Notes under the pieces: generated by a model | What the model was told of the DNA's origin: nothing | Database searches by the model: none | The model's input: the letters and a program-made list of their open reading frames with translations, nothing else | Assembly: GCA_001179505.1 (NCBI GenBank) | Contig: CDMY01000007.1 | Span: 1-49,044, forward strand | Direction of reading: 5' to 3' | From: Vitrella brassicaformis | Taxonomy: Eukaryota > Sar > Vitrellaceae | DNA length: 49,044 nucleotides | Translations under genes and position numbers: made by a program | Shown: in pieces, positions 1 through 9,089 of the stretch | How positions within the stretch are numbered: position 1 is the stretch's first letter | Layout of the letters: every line of letters starts with the position of its first letter

Positions 1-823
1 AAAAGCACTCTTACTCTGGGACTTACCGCCCAGCAGATCCTCTATTCAGCTAACTACAGGAAAGGTCCTCACCGGCCTTTTTCGCAATTTGTGTGACCCG
101 TTCACCTCGTATCCAATGGCTAATCCCACAGAACAGCAGACGTTTCAGCAGATCCAGATCATGACGACTCGGAGGCGCCATGAGCATGAGTTTGCGACCA
201 TGTTACGGCGCCATCGGAATGAGCTCGCTGCAGCCACAGTATGACCCTAGACCCTACGGATGGCCGTGCGTCAATATTCCCTCCGTGTGTTTTGTGGCCG
301 GCTCAGAATCAGATCATGCAGGGCGGCAGCCCGGCTCAGCAGGCACAGAATGAGATGCAGACACAGGTGAGGGAGGAACAAGGAATGCAGGGGACCTCGG
401 CTGCATCTTTGTCGTGTGTGGTGTCGTCTTAGGCTTTTCACCAGGTGACCAACCAACCCACACGTCTGCGAAGCAGCAGGGAAGGCGCACGTATGCCTGT
501 ATGTATGTGTTGCGTGTCTCCTTCTGTGTTGTTGTCTGCAGGCTGTGGTTGGCTCCAATGGCAGCTTGTCTCAGCCGCGACACCCTCCACGAAGTGCACC
601 GGTCAGCGAAGCAACAAGGGCAGTGGGCGGGGAGGGAATACGCGCAGCCACGTGGGTGTTGCGTGTATCTTCCCCTTTCTGTGTGTGTTGTTTGTCTGCA
701 GACCTATGGTTTCAGCAGATCGATGAACGGTTCAAACAACTCGATACCCACTGCGCAGGTCAGCGAAACAGCAAGGGAAACCGTCCAAATCAAACCGTCC
801 TTTTGTTTGCTCCTGCCCTGCTG
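1..823 (+). pseudogene. Partial inverted copy of the NPF/Q-rich gene at the right end
   Basis: This segment matches, in inverted orientation, the 5'-most visible part of the gene on the minus strand at the right end of the window. Corresponding exons can be read: one around 110-239 (FQQIQIMTTRRRHEHEF, then a GT donor at about 240), one at about 301-366 (starts NQIMQGGS, ends QTQ), one at about 541-601 (starts AVVGSNGS) and one at about 701-758 (TYGFSRSMNGSNNS). Similarity stops at 823, three bases before the position where the right copy has the acceptor AG for its NPF-containing exon. The left copy therefore has neither that acceptor nor any downstream exon. Upstream reading (DPFTSYPM) continues towards the window edge, so a 5' part may lie outside. 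I call it a truncated duplicate. A gene with a different 3' end, or an assembly artefact, remains possible. Confidence 0.7.
110..823 (+). repeat. Left arm of a long inverted repeat (partner 48274-48982)
   Basis: About 0.7 kb is repeated in reverse complement at 48274-48982. By eye the inner part (about 370-823) has only about five differences, including introns. The outer part (110-370) carries about twenty. Both arms run to within about 110 bases of the window ends. Confidence 0.9.
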
Positions 824-1363
824 CCGCGAGTGAGTGCCCTTTTCTCATACGCGTATCGATCTGCCATATCAGACAGACTGAGGGAGGAGGAGGCAATCAA
901 TGCTGTCGGGGTTTTCACCACACAGTATGGAAGAGAGCCTCTGTGTGTATGGGATGGGCTGGGGAGGGATGGGTGTGTGTGCTGTTCATAGCGAGAGAGG
1001 GAGGGGATAGCGCTCTGGCCCGTGAGAGGGTCGTGGACACGCAAACAGACAGACAAACAGACAGACAGACTTGAGACGAACGCATCATTCCTGAGCACCA
1101 TTCAATTGCACACGTGGCCTTATTCATGGTCCGGTCAAAATGTTCTCTCCACCACCGCACCGCCCGCCTCGCTGCTGCTCTAGGCACTGCACACGCCGCT
1201 CCTCGAGATGTTGGCTACGACACTCGAGAGGCGGCGTCCACACCACATAGCTAAGCAGCAAGATGGGTGCAGACATACGGCCAACGACATCCAATCAGTA
1301 CCAGCCAAGAGAAAGAAAAGGGCACCACCGACACCACACTCGGGCAGCGACGCTGTCTATCGA
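824..1363. other. Intergenic, no gene seen
   Basis: Between the break of the left duplicate and the stop codon of TSR1 I see no exon with convincing protein sense. It contains a short CAGA/ACAG tract near 1043-1070 and is otherwise unremarkable. It probably holds the TSR1 3' UTR at its right side. Confidence 0.6.
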
Positions 1364-4300
1364 TCAGTCGTGGTGATCGGCAGGGCCTTTGGTCGCGTCC
1401 CCTCCCCATGACGGGGGGTACCACTTGGGGAAGACGCGCTTGTACAGGTACATGCACACCTGCACACACACACACACACACACGTGTGCTTGTCTTGATG
1501 GCTGAGTGCCTGGCACACGCACTGCGAATCCGTACCGTGTCAGATTGGTCGAGCCGTGAGCTGAATCGGCACTTCATGTAGCCGTGTGTGCCGAGGGGCT
1601 CGCTGATGTGCCCCCGCAAGCCCTTCTTAGTGTGCAGCTCAACTGGCTTGAACCACCTGACACACACACGACCACACTCAAGTGAGGGGCTGGGCTGCCA
1701 TGGGTTGGGTAGGGTTGTGTGGCTCACTCACTTGACGTCGTCAGGATCGAAGAACATGTACCTCACGACGGCCTTGGTCTTGTGCACTCGGAAGGGGTAG
1801 CCCGTCAGGACGATGCGCTTGATGAGCAGCCGATTGGGGTTGGCCGCCATCACGCTGCCCCACGCACACAAACGGCTCTCACCTGACACAGACACACAGA
1901 CAGACGTATGGATGGATGGATGGTCGCTCCTCTTCTGTCCGTTGCCCCAGTGACTGACCGTCTTGTGTCATTCTGAACATGAGTGCCGGCGATGGCGTGA
2001 ATATGGTGGGCGCGTAGAGGGATGCGACGCACGTGGTGCCGGGGTGCATGAACCGCTCGTACTTGAACTTGTCCTGGCTGTGCTTCTGCACATGCTGGCT
2101 GAACGCCGGCCGGCCGGGGAACCTGAGTGACCGATCCACCCCATCCACACAAGCACATCCCATCCATCTCATCGGCCCCCCCACGTCGGTCTCTGTCTGA
2201 CCTTCTGAAGCCGCAATGAAGCTCCACAGTCTCCTTTGAAGGCAGCGGCTGCGGCCCGCCACTGCTGCTGCTGCCATCCTTAGGTGGCTCGTTCACCGCC
2301 CCATCGACCCGCGTGAGGGACATGTGGAGCACGCTCACCTTCCGCTCATAGCCGAACAGAGACGACACTATCAGCGGGAAATCAGACGGATGTGACGCGA
2401 GCACCGACGCCGGCACGTTCCTCAGGTAGATGCAGCAGTAGAGGCCGCTGATGCCGCCACCGCCCCAGCCACCCACCAGGCTGCAGTCTGCCCTGAAGTG
2501 GCGTTTGTTGGAGCGCATGGTGGCTTTGATGGCCTCGAAGTCGTGGATGCGGGAGTACTCGATGGGCAGCTTTTCGTAGGGGTCCCACGCCGATGTGCGG
2601 AAGCTCTTCAGCCCACGATACTTCTGAAACCTGCAGGCAGGCAGGCAGGCAGGACTTGTGTGGTGTGTGGTGGGTGGTGGGTGAGTGGTGTGGGTGTATG
2701 AAGTTGACCGACTCACCTGTGTCTGGCGGTCTGGTCGGCTGGCGTGTCGACCTCATCGGGAAACATCATGTCCTCTCTGCTGCGTTCCTCCATCTGAATC
2801 TGCCTCAGCCTGGCCCGCTCGGCCTGCATGTCCTCGTCGGTCTCCTCGGGCATCGCCAAGCTGCTGTAGGCGTCGGATGGATCGTCGCCCTCATCCCACT
2901 CAGCCTCATGCTCGTGATGCGCGTCATCATCATGCTCGTCGGCGTGTTCTTGGTCGACATTCTGCTCGTCGTTGTCGTCGATCATGTCGTCGAATTCGCC
3001 CCCATTTTCATCTTCCTCGCGGACGGGGGCGCCAATCCTGTGTGCCTTGTGGCTCTTCATAGCCTTCTCGGCGGCAGCCATCTCCTGAAAGCGATGAGAC
3101 GACAGACAAGCGTGTGAGTGGTGTTGGCGTGTGCCTGCGTGGATGCTGCACCTGGTCTGTCGGCCACGTCTGCTCGCCGGCAAAGGGGTCGTACGGCCGC
3201 AGACACTTCCACTCCTCATCGAGGCCTGAAGACAACCAGAGCGCGCCTTGCCCCCCGTCTGTCTGTCTGTCTGTCCGTCTGTATCCCTCACTGACTCACA
3301 CACCTGCCGCGATCTCCGGCGTCATCTGCTCGAGGATCTCGGTGCCGCCGCCTGCTCCTGCATCGGTATCGACCGCCATGCCGCCCTCCTTGTGTCGCTC
3401 TTGTCTGCGGGTGGTGCCCTGTGTGGGGCATGGGTCGGGGAGCTTGACGATCTTCTCCAGCTGGAAGTCCCCATGGCCCGTCAAATGAACCGGATGCCTG
3501 ACGATGATCACACACACAACACAGACATGGCGTGACACCGGTGCCACCAGGAAGGGAAGGAATGCAGCACGCGTCGTACGTCGTACCTGACGGTGAACCC
3601 GACTCCCCTGACGTAGCCGGCGATGGCCAGGGTCTGTGTGGCTGCGTCGTACTCGACCTGGTTGCTCATGAGGTAGCCCCGGTCCTCCCGGAACTTGAGC
3701 GGCTTGGGGGTGACGTTGGCCAGATGCCGCAGCAGATTGCGCACATCCTGATCACTGTCGACGTCAAACAGCTTCCTGACCACACCAAGACGCCCATACA
3801 CACATGTCAGTCGGTTGCTCCCTCCCTCCCTCCCTCCCTCACTTGTCGTCGCCGAATTCCGAGTGGAAGTATCTCGTGACGAACCGCTTGTTCTCGGCCA
3901 CCTTCTTGGCCGACCACATCAGCTGCCCCACGCCACCCATCACACCAACAGGCGGCGGCAAACCCTGCAGCCGCAACGCCGACAAAGCCTCGTACCCATC
4001 CTCATCGAACGCCGGTCTCTCAAGCGACCCCTGGCAGAATGCGGCAACGATCACGTCGGCACACTTGGCCACGTCGAGGGCGGCATAAAGGGCGGGGGGT
4101 GGGTCGATGATTGTGATGCGCTGCTTCTTGCTCTCCCCAGGGACGGTCGGCTGGGCCCACGTCGGCAGCAGGACGGTGACCGGCTTGTGGGGAGCGACAT
4201 TGTCGAGGTCAGACACCTCACACGCCTCGAGGATGCGCCGCTTCATCGCCAGAGCATCGGCCGACCGGTGGAAGGGCAGCAGCATGACGATCTTGGGCGG

Positions 4301-4555
4301 AGGAGCCACAGCCGACGACGCCGCGCCCATCCGCTTGTGCTCGAGGATCTCCTGCCGCTTCTTCTCCCTGGCTTGCTTGGACATGTTGAGCCGGTCTTGC
4401 TTGGAAGCGGTGGGCATGGCCGTGCTCTTGACGGGCGTCCGCTTGGCGGTCCTGCCCTTCTTGTTGGCTGGGGTGGACGAGGAGCCCTTGAACGGCTTGT
4501 TTCGCTGCTTGAGGGAGGCACGGTGGGAGTGATGTGACTGCTGCTGCATGATCAA
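1364..4555 (-). CDS. TSR1: Pre-rRNA-processing protein TSR1 (40S ribosome maturation factor)
   Basis: TSR1 is a GTPase-like factor of the BMS1/TSR1 family that binds late pre-40S particles in the nucleolus and cytoplasm. Ten exons read cleanly: 3843-4555, 3587-3775, 3304-3497, 3152-3225, 2717-3084, 2202-2630, 1959-2122, 1732-1882, 1536-1656 and 1364-1459. They total 2,499 bases, giving 832 residues, close to the usual length of about 800. The basic N-terminus ([11 protein letters not shown]) is typical, as is the degenerate GTPase-like domain without a P-loop. An acidic central stretch (around 2880-3010), the WDPYEKLP region and the C-terminal signature [20 protein letters not shown] ending in YKRVFPKW follow. 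A second ATG lies two codons in. Upstream lie a telo-box and a site II element, consistent with ribosome-biogenesis control. Confidence 0.97.
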
Positions 4556-4649
4556 ATCAACGATGAATGATGAAAGATCACGGACGTATCTGCGTCCACT
4601 TCCAAGATCCTGACGCCGGGGAACGAGGGATTGCCTGGTAGAAGTGTCA

Positions 4650-4655
4650 AGCCCA
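4650..4655 (-). promoter_or_regulatory. Site II-type element (TGGGCT) upstream of TSR1
   Basis: The minus strand reads TGGGCT, matching the plant site II consensus TGGGCY, about 21 bases from the telo-box on the gene-proximal side. These two elements commonly occur together in plant translation-gene promoters. A six-base match alone is weak. Confidence 0.35.
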
Positions 4656-4676
4656 TCGTTTGCAAGGGTTACAGGG

Positions 4677-4685
4677 TTAGGGTTT
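4677..4685 (-). promoter_or_regulatory. Telo-box (AAACCCTAA) upstream of TSR1
   Basis: On the minus strand this reads AAACCCTAA, 122 bases upstream of the TSR1 start, inside a short degenerate telomere-like tract (about 4666-4687). In plants this box is enriched in promoters of ribosomal-protein and ribosome-biogenesis genes. That it works here is an inference. Confidence 0.5.
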
Positions 4686-4690
4686 GGCTA

Positions 4691-4698
4691 AGCTCGCA
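4691..4698 (-). promoter_or_regulatory. TGCGAGCT promoter motif, TSR1 copy
   Basis: The minus strand reads TTGCGAGCTTAGC, a 13-base string that also occurs, in the same orientation relative to the gene, upstream of ureG. The 8-base core also occurs twice in the Tic20/BSD promoter. No named factor is known to me for it. Confidence 0.5.
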
Positions 4699-4784
4699 AC
4701 AGGGAGTGGAAGGACGCACCGTGCCATTCCTGTGCTTGCTACAGGTGCCTAGCTTGTTGTGTCACGTTCTGGCGCGTTCTATGG

Positions 4785-4835
4785 GGATGGATGGATGGAT
4801 GGGTGGATGGGTGGATGGGTGGATGGGTGGATGGG
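4785..4835 (+). repeat. ATGG/GGATGGGT minisatellite
   Basis: Tandem copies of a GGATGGAT/GGTGGATG unit run for about 50 bases in the gene-poor stretch upstream of TSR1. Similar short ATGG tracts occur in introns throughout the window on either strand. Confidence 0.9.
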
Positions 4836-5542
4836 ACTGCCGAGGAGGGCAGCTCACATGCACACAATGAATGGACTCCCCACCACGCCTCTCTACTGTG
4901 CCTCTCGTCTGTGTGTGTGCGTTTGCCAGGTCGCGGAAAGGGCGCCTGCGTTCGCACCCCGCTGCCTTGGCCATTTCGGCTGGGTTGGCTGCAATGGGGA
5001 TACCGAGCCACTGCAGCTGGTTGGCTGCGGTGGGACCGTCCGTGCACAAGTGCGCTAGATACCCCAACACACGTCATATCTCACACGTGACCAGGCCATG
5101 GAGGCCATCTAACTCACTAAGCCATATGCCTTGTGTTCTTTGTGTTGGTGTGTGGTGTTCAGGTGTGCCTGGGCGGTTGCAGCGTGTAGACAACTCGTGT
5201 TGGTCCCGAGAGAGGGCTGCACGAGACGACTGTGGTGATCAGAAACCACCCAGTCACAGACCATTCCGTGGGTGGTCTGGTCTGGACCGATGAAGGCGAG
5301 TCATCGGATGCAACAAGAGTGCGGAAGCTGGTGAAGCGGTCCGTTCGCTAGCGATGTCCTCACTGGAAATGAATCCCAGGACCTGTGCCGCCACCCCACC
5401 CGACACGCGGTGGTCAAGTCGTCCCCGTTGCCCCCACTGCCAGCCCTTCTCTCTCTCGCAACTCTCTCGCCTAGACTGCACTGCACTGCACCGAAGCAAC
5501 ATGGTATGCACAGCACAGCCGCCGACACGACACACACACGTG

Positions 5543-5581
<39 letters not shown>

Positions 5582-6229
5582 TGTGTGTGTTTGTGTGTGT
5601 GTGTGGCTCAGTGCCTTGATGGAGGTTGTGTTCAGGACTTCGGGACAGGGATCTACGAGTGCCGCCATCCGCAGACTGTGTGGTGAGCGAAAGGGACGGA
5701 GGAATGTGTGTGTGTGTGTGTGTGAGCTGCCCTCCTCGTCCCTTCGTACTTGTCGTGTGTGGTGCACCGATGTGTGTGGGTGTGGCTGTGCGTGGCGGTT
5801 GCATGCGAGAAGGACTTTCTGACGCATGTGTATTCGGGTCAACAAGCGGTTGTGAGATAGAAAGAGCTTCGGGGATTAGGAGTCGCAACCAACCTGGGCA
5901 GAAAGGCGAATCAGTCAAGCTGTACAGCCCCAAAGGTCCGCCCATATCCAGAGCAGCCCCCACGTACCACAACCCCACCCCATACAGCACCACATACACA
6001 CATAGACAGGATTCAAAATCGCCCGCATGCACATCACCCTTCGGGAGAGAGCCACGCAGGCAGACGTACAGACGTCATTTGCTTCGTTCGCAAAGCACAA
6101 AACTCACTCACACTCAGTTTAAACACACGCCCATCAAGCCATCCATCCATCAGGCCATCCACACGCACCCATCCCTATCCTACACCCACCGAAGCCACCC
6201 GGTTGGTTGACCGGATTGGATGGGCTAGT
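4836..6229. other. Gene-poor interval with CT/GT microsatellites
   Basis: I find no recognisable protein here. There are acceptor-like TG-rich tracts ending in CAG on the plus strand (near 4929, 5161 and 5610). An untranslated or non-coding plus-strand transcript is therefore possible, but the intervening frames have no family resemblance. A 7-base hairpin stem (ACCACCC at 5245 with GGGTGGT at 5270) is present. The right end contains the likely 3' UTR of Tic20. Confidence 0.5.
5543..5606 (+). repeat. (CT)n(GT)n compound microsatellite
   Basis: A CT dinucleotide tract passes directly into a GT tract with one interruption. This is the longest simple repeat of the gene-poor interval. Confidence 0.95.
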
Positions 6230-7283
6230 TTAGTTGGGCCCGATGGACTGCTCCGCCTGCGCGCTGACGAGAGGGATCTGGTCGGGCAGCTCGCCGATGA
6301 CGTTGGAAATGAACGAGTAGATGATGCACCCGCCGATGAAGAAGAACAAAAAGTTGGTCAGGGCTATCTTGACGGGCAGGTAGGTCACCAGGCCAAGGAC
6401 GAAGTTGCCCGCGATCTCGTAGATGTTGAGCAGCAAAGCCTGCTGCATCGAGAAACGCACAAACCTGCCACGGCCACAGCCACAGCCACAGGGAGAGAGA
6501 GAGAGAGAGAGAGAGAGTTTTAGGAGGCCGTCCATCGGCCGAACGTTCCCGTGTGCCCACCTGCCCACCTGCTGAAGTTGGGCTGGAACGACCCGATGGG
6601 TTGGTTCCTCGAGAGAATGCTGAGTGCGATGAAGATGATGAAGGAGACGAAGGGGGCGCTGTACAGCGGCATGAAGGGACCCGTCAGGGTGAAGAAGATC
6701 TGACCCGCAACTGGGAACTTCAGAAACACAAACCTGCTCAACAGATGAGGAGGACGACATCAACCACAGCCATGCCGCCTCCCCCCCTCTCCCTCTCTCT
6801 CTCTCCCCTTCTCTCTCTCTCTGCGTGTGTGCGTGTGTGTGTGCTTGTGCTTACGAAGCGAAGCTCCTGAGGTCGAGTGTTGGCAGGATGTAAGGGACAC
6901 ATGCGACCAGTCTATCCCGCGCACCCACACTGTACTTGCTCATGCTCAGCTCCCCCCTCGCCCTGCAAGGATGGACGTCCTTGGCCACAGGCACGACCAC
7001 CGGCGACAGAGGCAGCGGAGCCTCTCTCGCCCTGCTGACGATGTGTTGCCGCGGCACCCCTGCGGCAGATCTGGCCAACGGAGCGACGAAGGCCTGTCAG
7101 CAGTCAACCGTGTGAAGTGTTTGAGTGGCCAGACGATGGATGGATGCTTCTCTATGGACAACGTACCTGCGGCCCTCCACGGACAGTCGCCGCCAGATGG
7201 CACTGAGTATTGAGGAAGACAGTGACTATCCATGCCCAGCACAGCCGCGTGGAGAAGGCTGCTGCTTGCCTCCTTTCTCGCAT
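6230..7283 (-). CDS. Tic20-family plastid protein import component with bipartite leader
   Basis: Tic20 is a multi-pass protein of the plastid inner envelope that forms part of the preprotein channel. Four exons (7167-7283, 6855-7093, 6569-6733 and 6230-6464) total 756 bases, giving 251 residues. Exon 1 begins MRERRQAAAF and contains a hydrophobic core (LCWAWIVTVFLN), a secretory signal peptide. Exon 2 opens with AFVAPLARSAAG, an S/T/R/A-rich transit region with Phe right after the predicted cleavage site, as in red-lineage complex plastids. The mature part shows the family pattern PYILPTLDLRSF, FVFLKFPVAGQIFF, PFVSFIIFIALSIL and RFVRFSMQQALLLNIYE, with about four membrane helices. The start codon was chosen because it alone gives the signal peptide in frame with exon 2. 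The gene is divergent from the BSD gene. Confidence 0.9.
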
Positions 7284-7306
7284 TTTGTCCTCAGCAAAAA
7301 TGCGAG
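7277..7306. repeat. Perfect 10-bp inverted repeat over the Tic20 start codon
   Basis: CTCGCATTTT at 7277-7286 and AAAATGCGAG at 7297-7306 are exact reverse complements with a 10-base spacer. The left arm contains the Tic20 initiator ATG on the minus strand, so the repeat could be a protein-binding palindrome or an mRNA hairpin at the start codon if transcription begins far enough upstream. Confidence 0.85.
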
Positions 7307-7386
7307 CTTGTCTGCGAGCTCAAAATGCATCCCATTCCCTGCGAAAGCTATCACCCCCAGCGTTGCTTAGTAGATCTTGAGATGGA
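7284..7386. promoter_or_regulatory. Bidirectional promoter, Tic20 / BSD gene
   Basis: Only 103 bases separate the two start codons. The interval holds two direct copies of TGCGAGCT (7301-7308 and 7313-7320), the same core found upstream of TSR1 and between ureG and VPS15. It also holds most of a perfect inverted repeat that extends into the Tic20 start. Confidence 0.55.
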
Positions 7387-7922
7387 ATGATAGGCTTGTT
7401 TTCCTCCCTCGAGCTGGACAAGAAAGCGGCGGAGATGAACCTCTCTTCCGCCTTCAGCCAAGAGAACCTCGAGAAGGTGAAGGGCCGAGGACTCTCCTTC
7501 CTCACCCAAGTGGCCACGACCGTCAAGACCGGCGTAGAGCGGGGCATCAAGGAGGGCAAAGACATCGCCACCGACGTCGCCAAGGACTTCAAGCAGGGCC
7601 TGGCCAACATCGACGTGTCCACGCCCTTCAAGCCAGGCACGGCCTTGCCCCGCGGCTCCCTGCCCTGGGGCCGGTTCGAGGAGCAGTATGAGGTGGTGGT
7701 CAAGGACAGGGTGCTGCAGCTGACGGAGAGCCACGACGTGTTCATGCTGTCGGCGCCGCCCTCGTTTGCCTTCCAGATGAAGGAGCACATCGGAACGGCT
7801 CACGAGATGCTCGAGGAGGACCCGCGGCTGGACAGGGCGCGGTTTGAGCTGGTCCCCAAGCGCATCAAGGAGGACCAGTTCTGGCGCAACTACTTCTGGC
7901 GTGTCGAGCAGGTCAGTCACAT

Positions 7923-7958
<36 letters not shown>

Positions 7959-8637
7959 CACACATGGCCGTCGTTGCAGCTGCACCTTGTGGTCTTTCTG
8001 CGTGTGTTCAGGTGGTTGAGAAGGTGGAGAGTGAGCTCCGCGAGATGGGCATCCCCCATGGAGGCCGCCGCGTCACCGCCCTGCAGACGACGGACTCCCC
8101 ACTCCACCGATCGGAGGCGCCAAACCCGCCATCGTCATCATCGCAGGCAGCAGGAGCAGCAGCCTCGTCGTCGTCGTCTGCAGATGCCGACTTGATGTCG
8201 CAGCTGAGAAATGCGCTAGAAGAGGATGACATTGTCAAGGGCGACAAGGACGCGACGGCCGACAGGTGGGTGGGACGCGCCAGAGGGGCGGACTGGTCAG
8301 CGAGGCCAATGTGTGTGTGGGTTCTGTTTTGTGTGTCAGGCAAGGACCTTCGTCATCGGCATCCGATGCGGCTGCACCCCCTTCCCCTGCCCCTGCCCCT
8401 GCCCCTCCCCCTCCGCCCCCTGCCGACCAACCGCCGACCAAGGATGTGACCAAAAGTGACGAGGACGATGACTTCAAGGAGTTCATGGGGGACGACACCG
8501 AGTTCCTGCAAGCCAACGGGCCGATCGACGAGGCCAACCTCAAGGAATTCGAGGCCGAGTGGTTCGGCGAGAAGAACAATAATGCTGGTGGTGGCGCCAC
8601 TGAGAACCAAGACAAGGACGGGGAGGGAGAGGCGTAG
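7387..8637 (+). CDS. BSD-domain protein
   Basis: Three exons (7387-7911, 8012-8265 and 8340-8637) total 1,077 bases, giving 358 residues. The N-terminal half is helical and amphipathic. The BSD domain is clear around residues 115-180, with the signature FELVPKRIKEDQFWRNYFWR. BSD domains occur in TFIIH p62 and in SYAP1/DOS2-like proteins; the layout here (N-terminal amphipathic region, single BSD, low-complexity acidic tail) fits the latter group. The C-terminal third is low complexity (Ser-rich, then Ala/Pro-rich) and ends in an acidic DEDDDFKEFMGDDTEF segment. The first ATG of the frame is used, with no signal peptide. The gene is divergent from Tic20. Its cellular role cannot be read from sequence. 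Confidence 0.9.
7924..7956 (+). repeat. (CA)n microsatellite in BSD gene intron 1
   Basis: An uninterrupted CA tract of about 33 bases lies just after the donor of the first intron (7912-8011). Confidence 0.95.
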
Positions 8638-9089
8638 CAGAGGTGTCTGTTGGGGGCGTGGGGTGGGTGGCTCGGGGGAGGGGTTATCGCAGCATCTGTA
8701 GAGGGTCACTGGCGGCCCGCCGTCAACTGAGGGTTTTTTGTCGTCAGACAAGCGGCAGTGCGGTGGTGGTGCGGCAATTGTTTCCGATAGATGGCCATCG
8801 GTAGTTGTGTGTGTGTGCCTGGTTTGTATGTCACGCGTGTGTAGAGAGACGTAGAGAGACGCCTCGCCTCATCGGCGGCATGTCTGTCCATCGACCTGAC
8901 CACCACTAAGGATGAATGTTTTGTGCATGTGCTCTGTCTGTCAGCCATTGGCCAACGTGTCTGTCAACCACACACATCACACCTTAGTCAGGAACGCCAT
9001 CAATCACATCATAACGAATAAGTCTGTCTGCACTGCACCTCACACGACGGTCCTACTCATCCACACACGAATATATAAAGCCGACTCAC
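8638..9089. other. Convergent intergenic interval
   Basis: This lies between the stop codons of the BSD gene and the nucleotidyltransferase gene. I see no protein-coding sense or RNA gene. An AT-richer stretch at 8970-9085 (with TATATAAAG near 9071) probably belongs to the 3' UTRs. Confidence 0.6.

Noticed and set aside
3532-4537. Long open frames on the plus strand opposite TSR1
   Set aside because: They are antisense shadows of GC-rich TSR1 exons; the minus strand gives clear TSR1 homology with consistent splice sites.
4666-4687. True interstitial telomere or chromosome-end remnant
   Set aside because: Only about three imperfect 7-base units are present; a promoter telo-box upstream of TSR1 explains it better.
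5245-5276. Possible tRNA or small structured RNA at the 7-base hairpin
   Set aside because: The stem is short, the loop is 18 bases, and no cloverleaf, anticodon arm or T-loop sequence can be fitted.
5301-6032. Minus-strand frames across the CT/GT microsatellites
   Set aside because: Residues are HTHTHT and RERERE repeats from simple sequence; no domain or coding bias is visible.
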